Source: Comamonas halotolerans (lineage in GTDB: Bacteria > Pseudomonadota > Gammaproteobacteria > Burkholderiales > Burkholderiaceae_C). From it: DNA of 64,000 nucleotides. The notes beneath the pieces were generated by a model. That model had not been told where the DNA came from. It searched no databases and saw nothing but the letters and a program-made list of their open reading frames with translations. Below are positions 8,703 through 17,313 of this stretch, piece after piece. Positions within the stretch are counted from its first letter, which is position 1. Each line of letters opens with the position of its first letter. The position numbers were made by a program, and so were the translations under genes. Where the stretch lies: positions 410,777 through 474,776 of the forward strand of contig NZ_JASAUZ010000023.1 in NCBI RefSeq assembly GCF_030162935.1. Reading direction: 5' to 3'.

Positions 8703-8774
8703 GGCCAATTGGCCCGGCACTTTGGGCAGGGAGCCGTGCCTTAGCGCTCGGCCCTTACTGCCCGCCGCGGGCAG
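8703..8774. other. Two palindromes in the ffh/ypjD divergent spacer
   Basis: The 248-bp spacer holds a perfect 12-bp palindrome GGCCAATTGGCC (8703-8714) and a tight hairpin CTGCCCG-CCG-CGGGCAG (8758-8774). Both lie upstream of ffh and could sit in its 5' leader or promoter. No matching known operator was recognised. Confidence 0.35.
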
Positions 8775-8905
8775 CCCTGTACAAACAAGCTGTTAATTCT
8801 ACCCGCTGCTTACACAATACGCCCCTTCCCATATAGAGTACACAAGCACTGACACGGCGCAAGGATGGCAAGCAACAGCCACTCCAGCATACAAGGCAGA
8901 CCGCT

Positions 8906-9730
8906 ATGATTGCAGACATGGAGCCTTCCACCCATTTTTTCACTGGCACTCCCGTCTGGGCCATGGCGCTGGCCTTGGCAGCGATTGTGGCCTACCTTAT
9001 TCCCGCATTCGGCGCTCAGCGTATGGCCGAAGCCCACACACGCATTGCTTTGCGTGCGGCCTGGGTTTTACACCTGCTCACGGTGGCAGCTGGATTGATG
9101 TCCTCTCCTGCGCGCTTTGGCTTTGCGCCTGCCCTGTCGATGACAGCATGGCTGATGCTGACCATGTACGCCATAGAACAACAGCTTTACCCAAGGCTGC
9201 GCGCAGTAGGTGTGCTCTCTGTGATGGGAGCACTGACCGTACTGCTGTCTCAGCTCTTTCCCGGCAACCCTATGGCTGTACATGCGTCTGCCTGGCTGCC
9301 TTTGCATCTGGCACTGGGCATCGCCTCCTATGGTTTATGCGCAGCGGCGGTTGTCCACGCTGGACTGATGTCGCGTGCTGAGCGCCGCATGCGTAGCGCC
9401 ACCAATGATGACAACGGCATGCCGTTGTTGATGCTGGAGCGCCTGACCTTCCGATTTGTCACAGCAGGTTTTGTACTGCTCACAGCCACACTGCTGGCTG
9501 GCTGGCTGTTTGGTGAATCGTTGTATGGGCGCGCCTGGCATTGGGACCATAAAACTGTGTTATCGCTGCTGGCGTGGATCGCGTTTGCGTGCCTGTTGAT
9601 TGGCCGCAGTCGTTTTGGATTGCGTGGTCGCCATGCAGTGCATCTTATTTATGCGGGCGCTGCACTTCTGCTACTCGCTTATGCAGGTTCACGCTTTGTA
9701 TTGGAAGTTTTCATGCTGGGGCACATGTGA
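8906..9730 (+). CDS. CcsA/YpjD-like integral membrane protein (cytochrome c assembly family)
   Basis: A 274-residue protein with about eight hydrophobic segments. It matches the short CcsA-type family found beside ffh in many proteobacteria (YpjD/CorE). Conserved features include the tryptophan-His region WHWDHKT before the last helices (CcsA family haem-handling motif) and YGLCAAAVVHAG in the middle. Cytochrome c assembly is the family annotation; in enterobacteria the homologue has instead been linked to cation transport, so the role is open. ATG 8906 has AAGG 9 nt upstream; ATG 8918 is an alternative. Its stop TGA overlaps the next start (ATGA). Confidence 0.85.
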   Translation: MIADMEPSTHFFTGTPVWAMALALAAIVAYLIPAFGAQRMAEAHTRIALRAAWVLHLLTVAAGLMSSPARFGFAPALSMTAWLMLTMYAIEQQLYPRLRAVGVLSVMGALTVLLSQLFPGNPMAVHASAWLPLHLALGIASYGLCAAAVVHAGLMSRAERRMRSATNDDNGMPLLMLERLTFRFVTAGFVLLTATLLAGWLFGESLYGRAWHWDHKTVLSLLAWIAFACLLIGRSRFGLRGRHAVHLIYAGAALLLLAYAGSRFVLEVFMLGHM

Positions 9731-9960
9731 TGAAGTATTTGCTCGTAGCGTTGGTCGTGCTCGTGGCCATTCATATCTGGCGAAGCAACCGACGCAAGGC
9801 TGCAGCGCCTCCACCAAAGCCTAAACCACGCTTGCGCCAGCCTGAAGATATGGTGACCTGCGCACATTGTGGCCTGCATCTACCTGCCAGCGATGCCATT
9901 ACCAGCCCGGACCGCAATCACTATTGCAGCACGGAGCATCGCCACCTCGGCCCGCGTTAG
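9730..9960 (+). CDS. PP0621-family small membrane protein with zinc-ribbon-like Cys/His motif
   Basis: A 76-residue protein. One N-terminal transmembrane helix (YLLVALVVLVAIHIW) is followed by a Lys/Arg/Pro linker and a C-terminal metal-site pattern, CAHCGLHLP ... HYCSTEHR. This layout matches the uncharacterised PP0621 family, commonly found just ahead of pilS. The start ATG overlaps the upstream stop (ATGA), indicating translational coupling. A role with PilS/PilR is possible from position but not shown. Confidence 0.85.
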   Translation: MKYLLVALVVLVAIHIWRSNRRKAAAPPPKPKPRLRQPEDMVTCAHCGLHLPASDAITSPDRNHYCSTEHRHLGPR

Positions 9961-9990
9961 CATCTCGCACCTCAACACCGCCTGCCTGCC

Positions 9991-11715
9991 GTGACTACAC
10001 TTCCTCTTCACAGTGCTCGCCGCCTCTGGCAGGCTTTCCTCTCAGCCCGCGTCCTTGTAGCCACGTTGCTTATTGCGTTGCTGAGCACGCAAACCTGGAC
10101 ATCCACAGACCTGCCCTCAGGAATCTATGGGCTGTGGCTGCTTACTACGATCTACTTGCTTGTCGCGCTGCTGAGTTGGGTCGCTTTGCATCAAAAACCA
10201 CCACCGCACTCCTGGCGCTGGCCATGGTTGCTTTTGATCGGTTTCGATGTGCTGGTTATTTGTCTGTTGCAGGAGATGCAACACGGCAAGATGCACTACA
10301 CACCTTTGCTGGCACTGCCCATTCTCACCGTCTCTGTGCTGGGAAGCATGCGGCTTGCACTTGCCACCACTGCGGGCATCACTCTGGCGTTGCTCGGCAT
10401 TGACATGTTCAGTGCCTGGAGCCAGCACCATCTGCGCAGCGAAGACTATATGCAAACGGCACTGGTATGTGCAGGTTTCTTCGCTGTGACCTACCTCACG
10501 CACCAACTGTCCCAACGCCTGGCAGACCAGGAGCGCCAAGCACGTATCAACCGCCAGGCAGCCCGTGCACAAGCCCAGGTGAACAGTTTGATTGTGGCCA
10601 ACCTGTCTGAAGGGGTGCTGGTACTGGACAAGGATTATGCCGTGCGCATGGCCAATCCCGCAGCCTGTGAAATGCTGGACATGCCTGCGCCGCTGGGTTT
10701 GCACAATTTGCTTCATGCCAACTGGAAAGCCCTGCGTGACATGGTTGATCAAACCTTCGCCAGTGGTCAGCCCATGAGCCAGGATGTTCACCTATTGGCG
10801 GCAGGCCAAAGTACCACCGGTCTATATGTGCGGACCTGGCTTACCAACAGCTTGAAGCACGACGTGCAGATTCCTGAACTGGTCAACCACAGTACCCTGG
10901 ACAGCACACTGACTCCCCAAGCTTGGCTATGCGTCATGTTCTTGCATGATCTGCGTGAAATGGAAGCACGCCTGCGCACCGAGAAAATGGCTGCCATGGG
11001 ACGCATGTCCGCTGCTGTGGCACATGAGATTCGCAACCCATTGGCCGCCATCGTGCAAGCCAACGCATTGCTGGCCGAGGAGCTGACACACCCCGCACAG
11101 CAGCGCTTGAGCGACATGGTCGAGCAAAATGCCCAGCGTTTGGCGCGCATTGCTGAAGATGTTCTGAACATTGCCCGGGTGCAGCAGCAAATTCAACACG
11201 GCGAGTCGCATACCCTGGAGCTGGATACTGAGCTGTTGCGCATCTGGCAAGAATGGCACCAGCAACAGAGCACTCAATTGGGCGTGTTCACACCCAACTG
11301 CAAGCAAGTATTCGTCGCCTTTGATACCGAGCATCTGCGTCGTTTGGTCGTTAACTTGCTTGATAACGCGGCCCGCCACAGCCTGGGCAAACACGAGGAT
11401 GCACTGCAACTGGTTACGGGCGCAGGTCAAGATGGGAAGTTTTGGCTACAGGTGTGGAGTGAGGCTCCGCCTCTGGAGGCCTCTGTCGAAAAGCACCTTT
11501 TTGAGCCCTTTTTCTCTTCTCAAAGCCGCTCAACTGGACTGGGTCTTTATATCTGCCGTGAACTGTGTCAACGTCACGGCGGCAGTATTGACTACCACCG
11601 CGTGGAACGACTGACCGCGCATGGCATGCAGTTCGGCAATGCATTCACCGTGCACTTCCGTGGCCGAGTACAGAGCTCTGCCAACACTTCCTTGTTTGAT
11701 CCGATTGTGGTGTGA
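9991..11715 (+). CDS. pilS: Sensor histidine kinase PilS
   Basis: A 574-residue membrane kinase. About six transmembrane segments fill residues 1-170, a PAS-like domain follows (LIVANLSEGVLVLDKDYAVR), then a HisKA H-box (VAHEIRNPLAAIVQANALL, phospho-His about residue 350) and an HATPase domain with N-box LVVNLLDNAARHS and G-box STGLGLYICRELC. This is the PilS layout, controlling type IV pilus genes with PilR and sigma-54 in known systems. The start is GTG at 9991, 30 bp after the previous gene. The stop overlaps the pilR start by 4 bp. No pilin gene is in this window, so its targets are elsewhere. Confidence 0.9.
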   Translation: MTTLPLHSARRLWQAFLSARVLVATLLIALLSTQTWTSTDLPSGIYGLWLLTTIYLLVALLSWVALHQKPPPHSWRWPWLLLIGFDVLVICLLQEMQHGKMHYTPLLALPILTVSVLGSMRLALATTAGITLALLGIDMFSAWSQHHLRSEDYMQTALVCAGFFAVTYLTHQLSQRLADQERQARINRQAARAQAQVNSLIVANLSEGVLVLDKDYAVRMANPAACEMLDMPAPLGLHNLLHANWKALRDMVDQTFASGQPMSQDVHLLAAGQSTTGLYVRTWLTNSLKHDVQIPELVNHSTLDSTLTPQAWLCVMFLHDLREMEARLRTEKMAAMGRMSAAVAHEIRNPLAAIVQANALLAEELTHPAQQRLSDMVEQNAQRLARIAEDVLNIARVQQQIQHGESHTLELDTELLRIWQEWHQQQSTQLGVFTPNCKQVFVAFDTEHLRRLVVNLLDNAARHSLGKHEDALQLVTGAGQDGKFWLQVWSEAPPLEASVEKHLFEPFFSSQSRSTGLGLYICRELCQRHGGSIDYHRVERLTAHGMQFGNAFTVHFRGRVQSSANTSLFDPIVV

Positions 11716-13175
11716 TCGCGTTCATGGGTACTTCTCCAGCCTCCATTCTTGTTGTTGATGACGAGCCGGATCTGCGCACACTGTACGAACTGACACTGCT
11801 GCGCGAAGGCCACCGCGTTGAGACTGCCGCCACACTAGCAGAAGCACGAGCACATCTGCGAATCTGTCAGTTTGATGTGCTGATTGTGGACATGCGGCTG
11901 CCCGATGGCTTGGGCATGGAGTTGCTGCGTGAGCAACGTGAGCAGCACCGCCAAGAGCGCACGATTGTGATAACGGCGTACGGATCCGCAGAGAACGCTG
12001 TGGAAGCCTTGCGCTTCGGTGCGTTCGACTACCTCACAAAGCCCGTCGATCTCAAGCAGTTTCGGTCTGTAGTGGCATCCGCCATCTGCAGCGAAGCTGG
12101 CTCTTCAGGAATACCCGTGCCAATGCCCTCCTCTATAGGAGGGGCACAAGCCAGAGTAGTGAATGCCGCTGTCGCTTTGGAGCGCCTGGTCGGTAACTCT
12201 GCGGTCATGCAGCAAGTCAGGCAACGTATACAAAAAGTCTCACAAAGCATGGCTCCGGTGATGATCACCGGCGAATCGGGCACAGGTAAAGAGCTCGTTG
12301 CCCGAGCCCTGCATGCATGCAGCCACCGCGCCCATGCACCCTGGATCGCAGTGAACTGCGGCGCCATTCCAGAACATCTTCTTGAAGCCGAATTCTTTGG
12401 AGCCCGTAAAGGCGCTTACACCGGAGCAACTGCCGACCGTGAGGGCTTTTTCAGTGCCGCGCGGGGAGGAACCCTGTTTTTGGACGAAATTGGCGAACTG
12501 CCTCTGTCCATGCAGGCGAAGTTGCTGCGCGCCATTCAAGAACGCTGCATACGTCCGCTGGGTAGTACCCAGGAAGAACCCGTTGATGTGCGTATCGTCA
12601 GCGCCACGCATCGCAATTTGGCGGCGGATGTGCAGGCAGGTCGTTTCCGCCAAGACTTGTACTACCGGCTTAACGTCATTGACATACCCATTCCACCGCT
12701 GCGTGAACGTCGCGAAGACCTGCCCGATTTGTGTGCCGTGCTGCTGCAGCGTATTGCCGGCGACAGCCTGAGTTCGGTCCCCCCCATTGCGCCCCATGTG
12801 CTGGAGCAGTTGCAGAAAATGCCGCTGTATGGGAATGTGCGCGAACTGGAAAACCTTTTGCACCGCTTTATCGCGCTGAACGAGGACGTCGCCCCCTCCT
12901 CCGGCGAGGACGCTCCTGCAAGCGCAGCCCCCAATGCTGAGCAACTCCCCCTGGACGAGTTGCCCGAGGATTTGCAAGCCTGGCTCGACCAGCAGGAGCG
13001 CATGATTTTGATGCGCGCATTGCAGCACTACGGCAACAACCGCACCGCAGCTGCTGCACGCCTGGGCATCAGCCTGCGTCAAATACGTTACCGCATTGCA
13101 CGCCTGAATATTCCACTCTCTCCCGAAGAGCAGGAAGCATCCAGCGACAATGCACTGCATGACGCACACCTCTGA
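11712..13175 (+). CDS. pilR: Sigma-54-dependent response regulator PilR
   Basis: A 487-residue NtrC-type activator. The receiver domain (ILVVDDEPDLRTLYEL, phospho-Asp in LIVDMRLPDG) covers residues 1-130. The AAA+ domain has Walker A GESGTGKELVARALH, the sigma-54 contact loop as GAYTGA (usual form GAFTGA) and Walker B GGTLFLDEIGELP. A Fis-type helix-turn-helix ends it (NRTAAAARLGISLRQIRYRI). GTG at 11712 overlaps the pilS stop (GTGA), implying coupling; ATG at 11724 is the alternative. The 3' end overlaps ampD by 26 bp. Confidence 0.92.
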   Translation: MIAFMGTSPASILVVDDEPDLRTLYELTLLREGHRVETAATLAEARAHLRICQFDVLIVDMRLPDGLGMELLREQREQHRQERTIVITAYGSAENAVEALRFGAFDYLTKPVDLKQFRSVVASAICSEAGSSGIPVPMPSSIGGAQARVVNAAVALERLVGNSAVMQQVRQRIQKVSQSMAPVMITGESGTGKELVARALHACSHRAHAPWIAVNCGAIPEHLLEAEFFGARKGAYTGATADREGFFSAARGGTLFLDEIGELPLSMQAKLLRAIQERCIRPLGSTQEEPVDVRIVSATHRNLAADVQAGRFRQDLYYRLNVIDIPIPPLRERREDLPDLCAVLLQRIAGDSLSSVPPIAPHVLEQLQKMPLYGNVRELENLLHRFIALNEDVAPSSGEDAPASAAPNAEQLPLDELPEDLQAWLDQQERMILMRALQHYGNNRTAAAARLGISLRQIRYRIARLNIPLSPEEQEASSDNALHDAHL

Positions 13176-13746
13176 CACTCGCCCACCCATTTGGCATAAC
13201 GGCTGGCTGTCCTACGCCCAGCATTTGCCATCTCCCAACTATGGCTCGCGTCCTGAAGCAGTCTCCATCTGCCTTGCTGTGGTGCACTCCATCAGTTTGC
13301 CACCCGGCAAATACGGTACAGGTTGTGTCCAGAAGCTCTTCACCAACCAACTGGACTGGGATGCCCACCCTTACTTTCAAAGCATTCGCGGGTTGGAAGT
13401 CTCATCTCACTTTTTCATTACACGCCAGGGAGAGGTCTGGCAGTTTGTCAGCTGTGATGATCGCGCATGGCATGCCGGCCAATCCCAATGGTGCGGACAA
13501 GCAAATTGCAATGATTTTTCTATCGGCATTGAGCTGGAAGGGCTGGAAGGGCTTACCTTTGAAGATACCCAATACCAAGCCCTCAGCCAACTATGCCGGG
13601 ATTTGGTTGCTCACTACCCAGTCACTCAGATTGCAGGACACGAGCACATTGCGCCGGGCCGCAAACAAGACCCAGGCCCTGGTTTTGATTGGGCACGCCT
13701 CCAGGCCAAGCTGCAGTCCGTTTCATTGCAATTTCCTCAGTCTTGA
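13150..13746 (+). CDS. ampD: 1,6-anhydro-N-acetylmuramyl-L-alanine amidase AmpD
   Basis: A 198-residue cytoplasmic zinc amidase that removes the peptide from anhydro-muropeptides during cell-wall recycling. Family motifs are visible: the first zinc His in VVHSISLPPGKYGTG, GIELEGLEG in the core, and the paired ligands in AGHEHIAPGRKQDPGPGFDW. No signal peptide, as expected. It overlaps pilR by 26 bp in another frame; a second ATG at 13159 also lies inside pilR. Loss of AmpD raises AmpC beta-lactamase in species that carry ampR-ampC; none is in this window. A perfect hairpin terminator follows. Confidence 0.94.
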   Translation: MHCMTHTSDTRPPIWHNGWLSYAQHLPSPNYGSRPEAVSICLAVVHSISLPPGKYGTGCVQKLFTNQLDWDAHPYFQSIRGLEVSSHFFITRQGEVWQFVSCDDRAWHAGQSQWCGQANCNDFSIGIELEGLEGLTFEDTQYQALSQLCRDLVAHYPVTQIAGHEHIAPGRKQDPGPGFDWARLQAKLQSVSLQFPQS

Positions 13747-13802
13747 AAGCCATGTTGATGCCCCCCCACTTGGCAGCGGTGGTTCAGTGCACGACAACTC
13801 AT

Positions 13803-13826
13803 AAGAGCGCTTAAGCGCTCTTTTTT
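13803..13826 (+). terminator. Terminator of the pilSR-ampD run
   Basis: Perfect 20-bp palindrome AAGAGCGCTTAAGCGCTCTT ending in a T-run (TTTTTT), 56 bp after the ampD stop. Confidence 0.85.
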
Positions 13827-13861
13827 ATGCCACATCCACCGTCTACAAGCCGCACTACAAA

Positions 13862-13908
13862 ACACCATATCTAGTGCATAAAAACAAGAAAAACAATACA
13901 TATAGTAC
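13862..13908 (+). promoter_or_regulatory. NrdR box pair 1 (upstream)
   Basis: Box 1a, 13862-13877, ACACCATATCTAGTGC, matches 13 of 16 positions of the remembered NrdR consensus (acaCwAtATaTwGtgt). Box 1b, 13893-13908, ACAATACATATAGTAC, matches 12 of 16. Start-to-start spacing is 31 bp, three helical turns, as is typical for NrdR operators. NrdR with ATP/dATP represses ribonucleotide reductase genes. Confidence 0.75.
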
Positions 13909-14092
13909 AATAACCCTTCAGAAGCATCAGGGTTTTAAAAATTTTTCTCGGCCCTCCGCTCACCACCGCATAAGGATTTGCAGGCTCTTTACTCCGGCAA
14001 TCCGCATGAGCATTCACGACATCTGCGTGAAAGCCCGCGCTACAAGGCACGCCAGCGTGTCAACAGGATGCGCAAGTGTGTACCAGACAAGC

Positions 14093-14138
14093 ACACCATA
14101 TCTTTTCCTCACTCACACAAATACACTACCTATAGTGT
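14093..14138 (+). promoter_or_regulatory. NrdR box pair 2 (proximal to nrdA)
   Basis: Box 2b, 14123-14138, ACACTACCTATAGTGT, matches 14 of 16 consensus positions and is the best of the four. Box 2a, 14093-14108, ACACCATATCTTTTCC, keeps only the left half well (11 of 16). Spacing is 30 bp. The strong box lies 102 bp before the nrdA start. Confidence 0.7.
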
Positions 14139-14239
14139 TTTATTGAATATATGAACACCATCGGTAGCAAGAAGCTCAGCGAGACATATCCGTCTACTGC
14201 TCTTTAGGCTGCGCCCATTCACCCGCACAAGAGGTCGTC

Positions 14240-17146
14240 ATGCAAAACGCATTGAATAGCCCGGACACTGGCCATACCCTTCCTCAATTACCAGGCTCTG
14301 GCAATGTTCCCGCGGTACTCGATCAATACCAAATCATTCGCCGCAGCGGAGATGTGGTGCCTTTTGCACCTCAAAAGATCGCGATTGCCGTTACCAAAGC
14401 CTTTTTGGCTGTTCGTGGGCCACAGGGAACAGCGTCCATCAGCATCCGAGAAACAGTGGAGGCTTTGACCAACACTGTTGTGCGAGCGCTGCTGCGCTCG
14501 CGCCCTGACGGAGGAACTTTCCACATCGAAGACGTGCAAGACCATGTGGAGCTGGCTCTGATGCGTGGTGGTCACCAGGACGTGGCGCGCGCCTATGTGC
14601 TCTACCGTGAAGCGCGCAACCAGGAGCGTGCTGCGGCCAAGAAAAAGGCCGAAGAACAGGCTGCCGCTGCTGCCAGCCCCCAGCCCGTGCTGCACGTGAC
14701 AGAGCGCGGACAACGGATTCCGCTAAACCAAGAGCGCCTGGAAGCCCTGGTTGCAGCGGCCTGCCAGGACCTCAATGCAGACATCAGCCCTGCTCCCATC
14801 GTGGCTGAAACCCTGCGCAATCTATATGACGGCATACCGTTGGCCGAAGTGTACAAAGCCGCCATCTTGGCTGCGCGCACGCTGATCGAACGTGACCCGG
14901 ACTACTCCTATGTCACGGCCCGCCTGCTGCTGCACACCATCGTGCGCGAAGTGCTGGAACGCGATGTGCCGCCTGCAGACATGGGCCGCGCCTATGCCGA
15001 AAACTTCCCAGCCTTTGTACAAAAAGGCGTCGAGCACGAGCTGCTCAACCCTGAACTGCTGAACTTTGATCTGCCCCGCCTGGGCACAGCATTGAAAGCA
15101 GAGCGCGACCAGCAGTTTGATTATCTGGGTCTGCAAACGCTGTACGACCGCTATTTCCTGCATGTGCGCAAAACGCGCATCGAGCTGCCACAGTCTTTTT
15201 TTATGCGCGTGGCCATGGGCCTGGCGCTCAATGAGGATGACCGCAACGCCCGCGCCATTGAATTCTATGAATTACTCTCGTCGTTCGACTTCATGTCCTC
15301 CACCCCTACACTGTTCAACAGCGGAACGCAGCGCTCCCAGCTCTCCAGCTGCTACCTGAGCACGGTGGCTGACGATCTGGGAGGCATTTACGACGCGCTC
15401 AAGGAAAATGCGCTGCTGTCCAAATTTGCTGGAGGACTTGGCAATGACTGGACACCGGTGCGTGCCCTGGGCTCACGCATCAAAGGCACCAACGGAGAGT
15501 CGCAAGGCGTGGTGCCCTTTCTCAAAGTGGTGAACGACACGGCCGTGGCCGTCAACCAGGGTGGCAAGCGCAAGGGTGCGGTGTGTGCCTATCTGGAGAC
15601 CTGGCACCTGGATATTGAAGAGTTTCTGGAGCTGCGCAAAAACACGGGTGACGACCGACGCCGCACACACGATATGAACACGGCCAACTGGATTCCCGAC
15701 CTGTTCATGCAACGCGTCATGGAAAAAGGACAGTGGACACTGTTCAGCCCCTCCGACGTCCCAGAGCTGCACGATATGTACGGCCAGGCTTTTGCACAGG
15801 CCTACACCGCTTACGAAGTCAAGGCCGATGCTGGAGAAATCCAGCTTTTCAAACGGATTCCCGCTGTGGACCTGTGGCGCAAGATGCTGTCCATGCTGTT
15901 TGAAACCGGCCACCCCTGGATCACCTTCAAAGACCCATGCAATGTCCGCTCTCCACAGCAGCACGTGGGCGTGGTGCACTCTTCCAACCTGTGTACGGAA
16001 ATCACGCTCAACACCAGCGCCAGTGAAACAGCGGTGTGCAATCTGGGATCGGTGAATCTGGCGCAGCACATTCGCGATGGTCAGCTGGACCACGCCAAGC
16101 TTCGCAGCACCATCACCACGGCAATGCGCATGCTCGACAACGTTATCGATGTCAACTACTACGCCGTGGACAAGGCGCGTGATGCCAATCTCCGCCACCG
16201 ACCCGTGGGTTTGGGCATCATGGGCTTTCAGGATGCGCTGTACGCCATGCGCACCCCTTACGCCAGCGAAGCTGCCGTGGAATTTGCCGACGCATCGATG
16301 GAGGCTGTGTGCTATTGGGCGTATTGGGCATCGACCGAGCTGGCCAGAGAGCGCGGTAGCTATTCCAGTTTCGCTGGCTCACTGTGGTCACAAGGCATCC
16401 TGCCGCTGGACTCACTGGATTTGCTGCGCCAGGCGCGCGGTGGCTACGTTGAAGTAGACCGCAGCATGCGTCTGGACTGGCAAGCGCTGCGCGCCAAGAT
16501 TGCTCAGGACGGCATGCGCAACAGCAACTGCGTGGCGATTGCGCCCACTGCCACCATCTCCAACATAGTGGGCGTGGACGCGTCGATTGAGCCTTCGTTT
16601 GGCAATCTCTCTGTGAAATCCAACCTCTCAGGCGAGTTCACCATCATCAATCAATACCTGGTTCGCGACCTGAAAAAACTCGGCCTTTGGGACAGTGTGA
16701 TGGTCATGGATCTCAAACACTTTGATGGATCACTGCGCGCCATTGAGCGCGTTCCCGAGCACATCAAACAGCTGTATGAAACAGCCTTTGAGATCGAGCC
16801 TGTCTGGTTGGTCGAGGCAGCTGCACGCCGCCAGAAATGGATCGATCAGGCCCAGAGCTTGAACATCTACATGACAGGTGCATCTGGGAAAAAGCTCGAC
16901 GAGACATACAAGCTGGCCTGGCTGCGCGGCCTCAAAACCACGTACTACTTGCGCACGACCAGTGCCACAGCTGCAGAAAAATCCACGGTTCAAAGCCGTG
17001 CACTCAATGCCGTCTCGCCTGCTGCCGTGGAAGCCAGTAGTGCACTAGACCGCGCTGCTGCGGCAGCACGAGCCAGCGCAGGCGTACCTGCCACCGACAT
17101 CAAGTTTTGTGCCATTGATGACCCAGGCTGCGAGGCCTGCCAATAA
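14240..17146 (+). CDS. nrdA: Class Ia ribonucleoside-diphosphate reductase, alpha subunit NrdA
   Basis: A 968-residue catalytic subunit reducing NDPs to dNDPs with the NrdB radical. Two ATP-cones stand in tandem: the first starts at about residue 32 (IIRRSGDVVPFAPQKI), the second at about 153 (VTERGQRIPLNQERLEAL) and aligns by eye with the single E. coli cone. The barrel follows, with SQLSSCYLSTV (first redox Cys), NLCTEITLN and ETAVCNLGSVNL (catalytic Asn/Cys/Glu and second redox Cys). The C-terminus ends CEACQ, the swinging-arm thiol pair that receives electrons from thioredoxin or glutaredoxin. It is longer than E. coli NrdA (761 residues) because of the extra cone. Expression is probably NrdR-controlled. 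Confidence 0.96.
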   Translation: MQNALNSPDTGHTLPQLPGSGNVPAVLDQYQIIRRSGDVVPFAPQKIAIAVTKAFLAVRGPQGTASISIRETVEALTNTVVRALLRSRPDGGTFHIEDVQDHVELALMRGGHQDVARAYVLYREARNQERAAAKKKAEEQAAAAASPQPVLHVTERGQRIPLNQERLEALVAAACQDLNADISPAPIVAETLRNLYDGIPLAEVYKAAILAARTLIERDPDYSYVTARLLLHTIVREVLERDVPPADMGRAYAENFPAFVQKGVEHELLNPELLNFDLPRLGTALKAERDQQFDYLGLQTLYDRYFLHVRKTRIELPQSFFMRVAMGLALNEDDRNARAIEFYELLSSFDFMSSTPTLFNSGTQRSQLSSCYLSTVADDLGGIYDALKENALLSKFAGGLGNDWTPVRALGSRIKGTNGESQGVVPFLKVVNDTAVAVNQGGKRKGAVCAYLETWHLDIEEFLELRKNTGDDRRRTHDMNTANWIPDLFMQRVMEKGQWTLFSPSDVPELHDMYGQAFAQAYTAYEVKADAGEIQLFKRIPAVDLWRKMLSMLFETGHPWITFKDPCNVRSPQQHVGVVHSSNLCTEITLNTSASETAVCNLGSVNLAQHIRDGQLDHAKLRSTITTAMRMLDNVIDVNYYAVDKARDANLRHRPVGLGIMGFQDALYAMRTPYASEAAVEFADASMEAVCYWAYWASTELARERGSYSSFAGSLWSQGILPLDSLDLLRQARGGYVEVDRSMRLDWQALRAKIAQDGMRNSNCVAIAPTATISNIVGVDASIEPSFGNLSVKSNLSGEFTIINQYLVRDLKKLGLWDSVMVMDLKHFDGSLRAIERVPEHIKQLYETAFEIEPVWLVEAAARRQKWIDQAQSLNIYMTGASGKKLDETYKLAWLRGLKTTYYLRTTSATAAEKSTVQSRALNAVSPAAVEASSALDRAAAAARASAGVPATDIKFCAIDDPGCEACQ

Positions 17147-17313
17147 AGCTGTGCTGCCTTGCCGATGTACCAAGCACGGCGGCAGCACCTCCCCACGTGA
17201 TCCATTTATTCACAGCCAGTGCCATGGCGCCAAGGGATTGCACCTGAGAGGGCAGCGCCTTGTCTCCCATGCACAGCCATCTCCCTTTTTGTTGCACATC
17301 CAAGGAGTTCACC

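Larger units (their letters stand above)
13747..14239 (+). other. Long non-coding region ahead of nrdA
   Basis: These 493 bp hold no convincing gene; a 90-codon reading at 13874-14146 runs through the regulatory repeats and has no homologue-like features. The region contains the ampD terminator, AT-rich stretches and four NrdR-like boxes in two pairs about 230 bp apart, so two promoters for nrdAB are plausible. A likely ribosome binding site (AGAGGT) precedes the nrdA ATG. Confidence 0.7.

Noticed and set aside
13874..14146. A possible 90-residue protein upstream of nrdA
   Set aside because: It crosses the NrdR-like boxes, has no ribosome site and looks non-coding.
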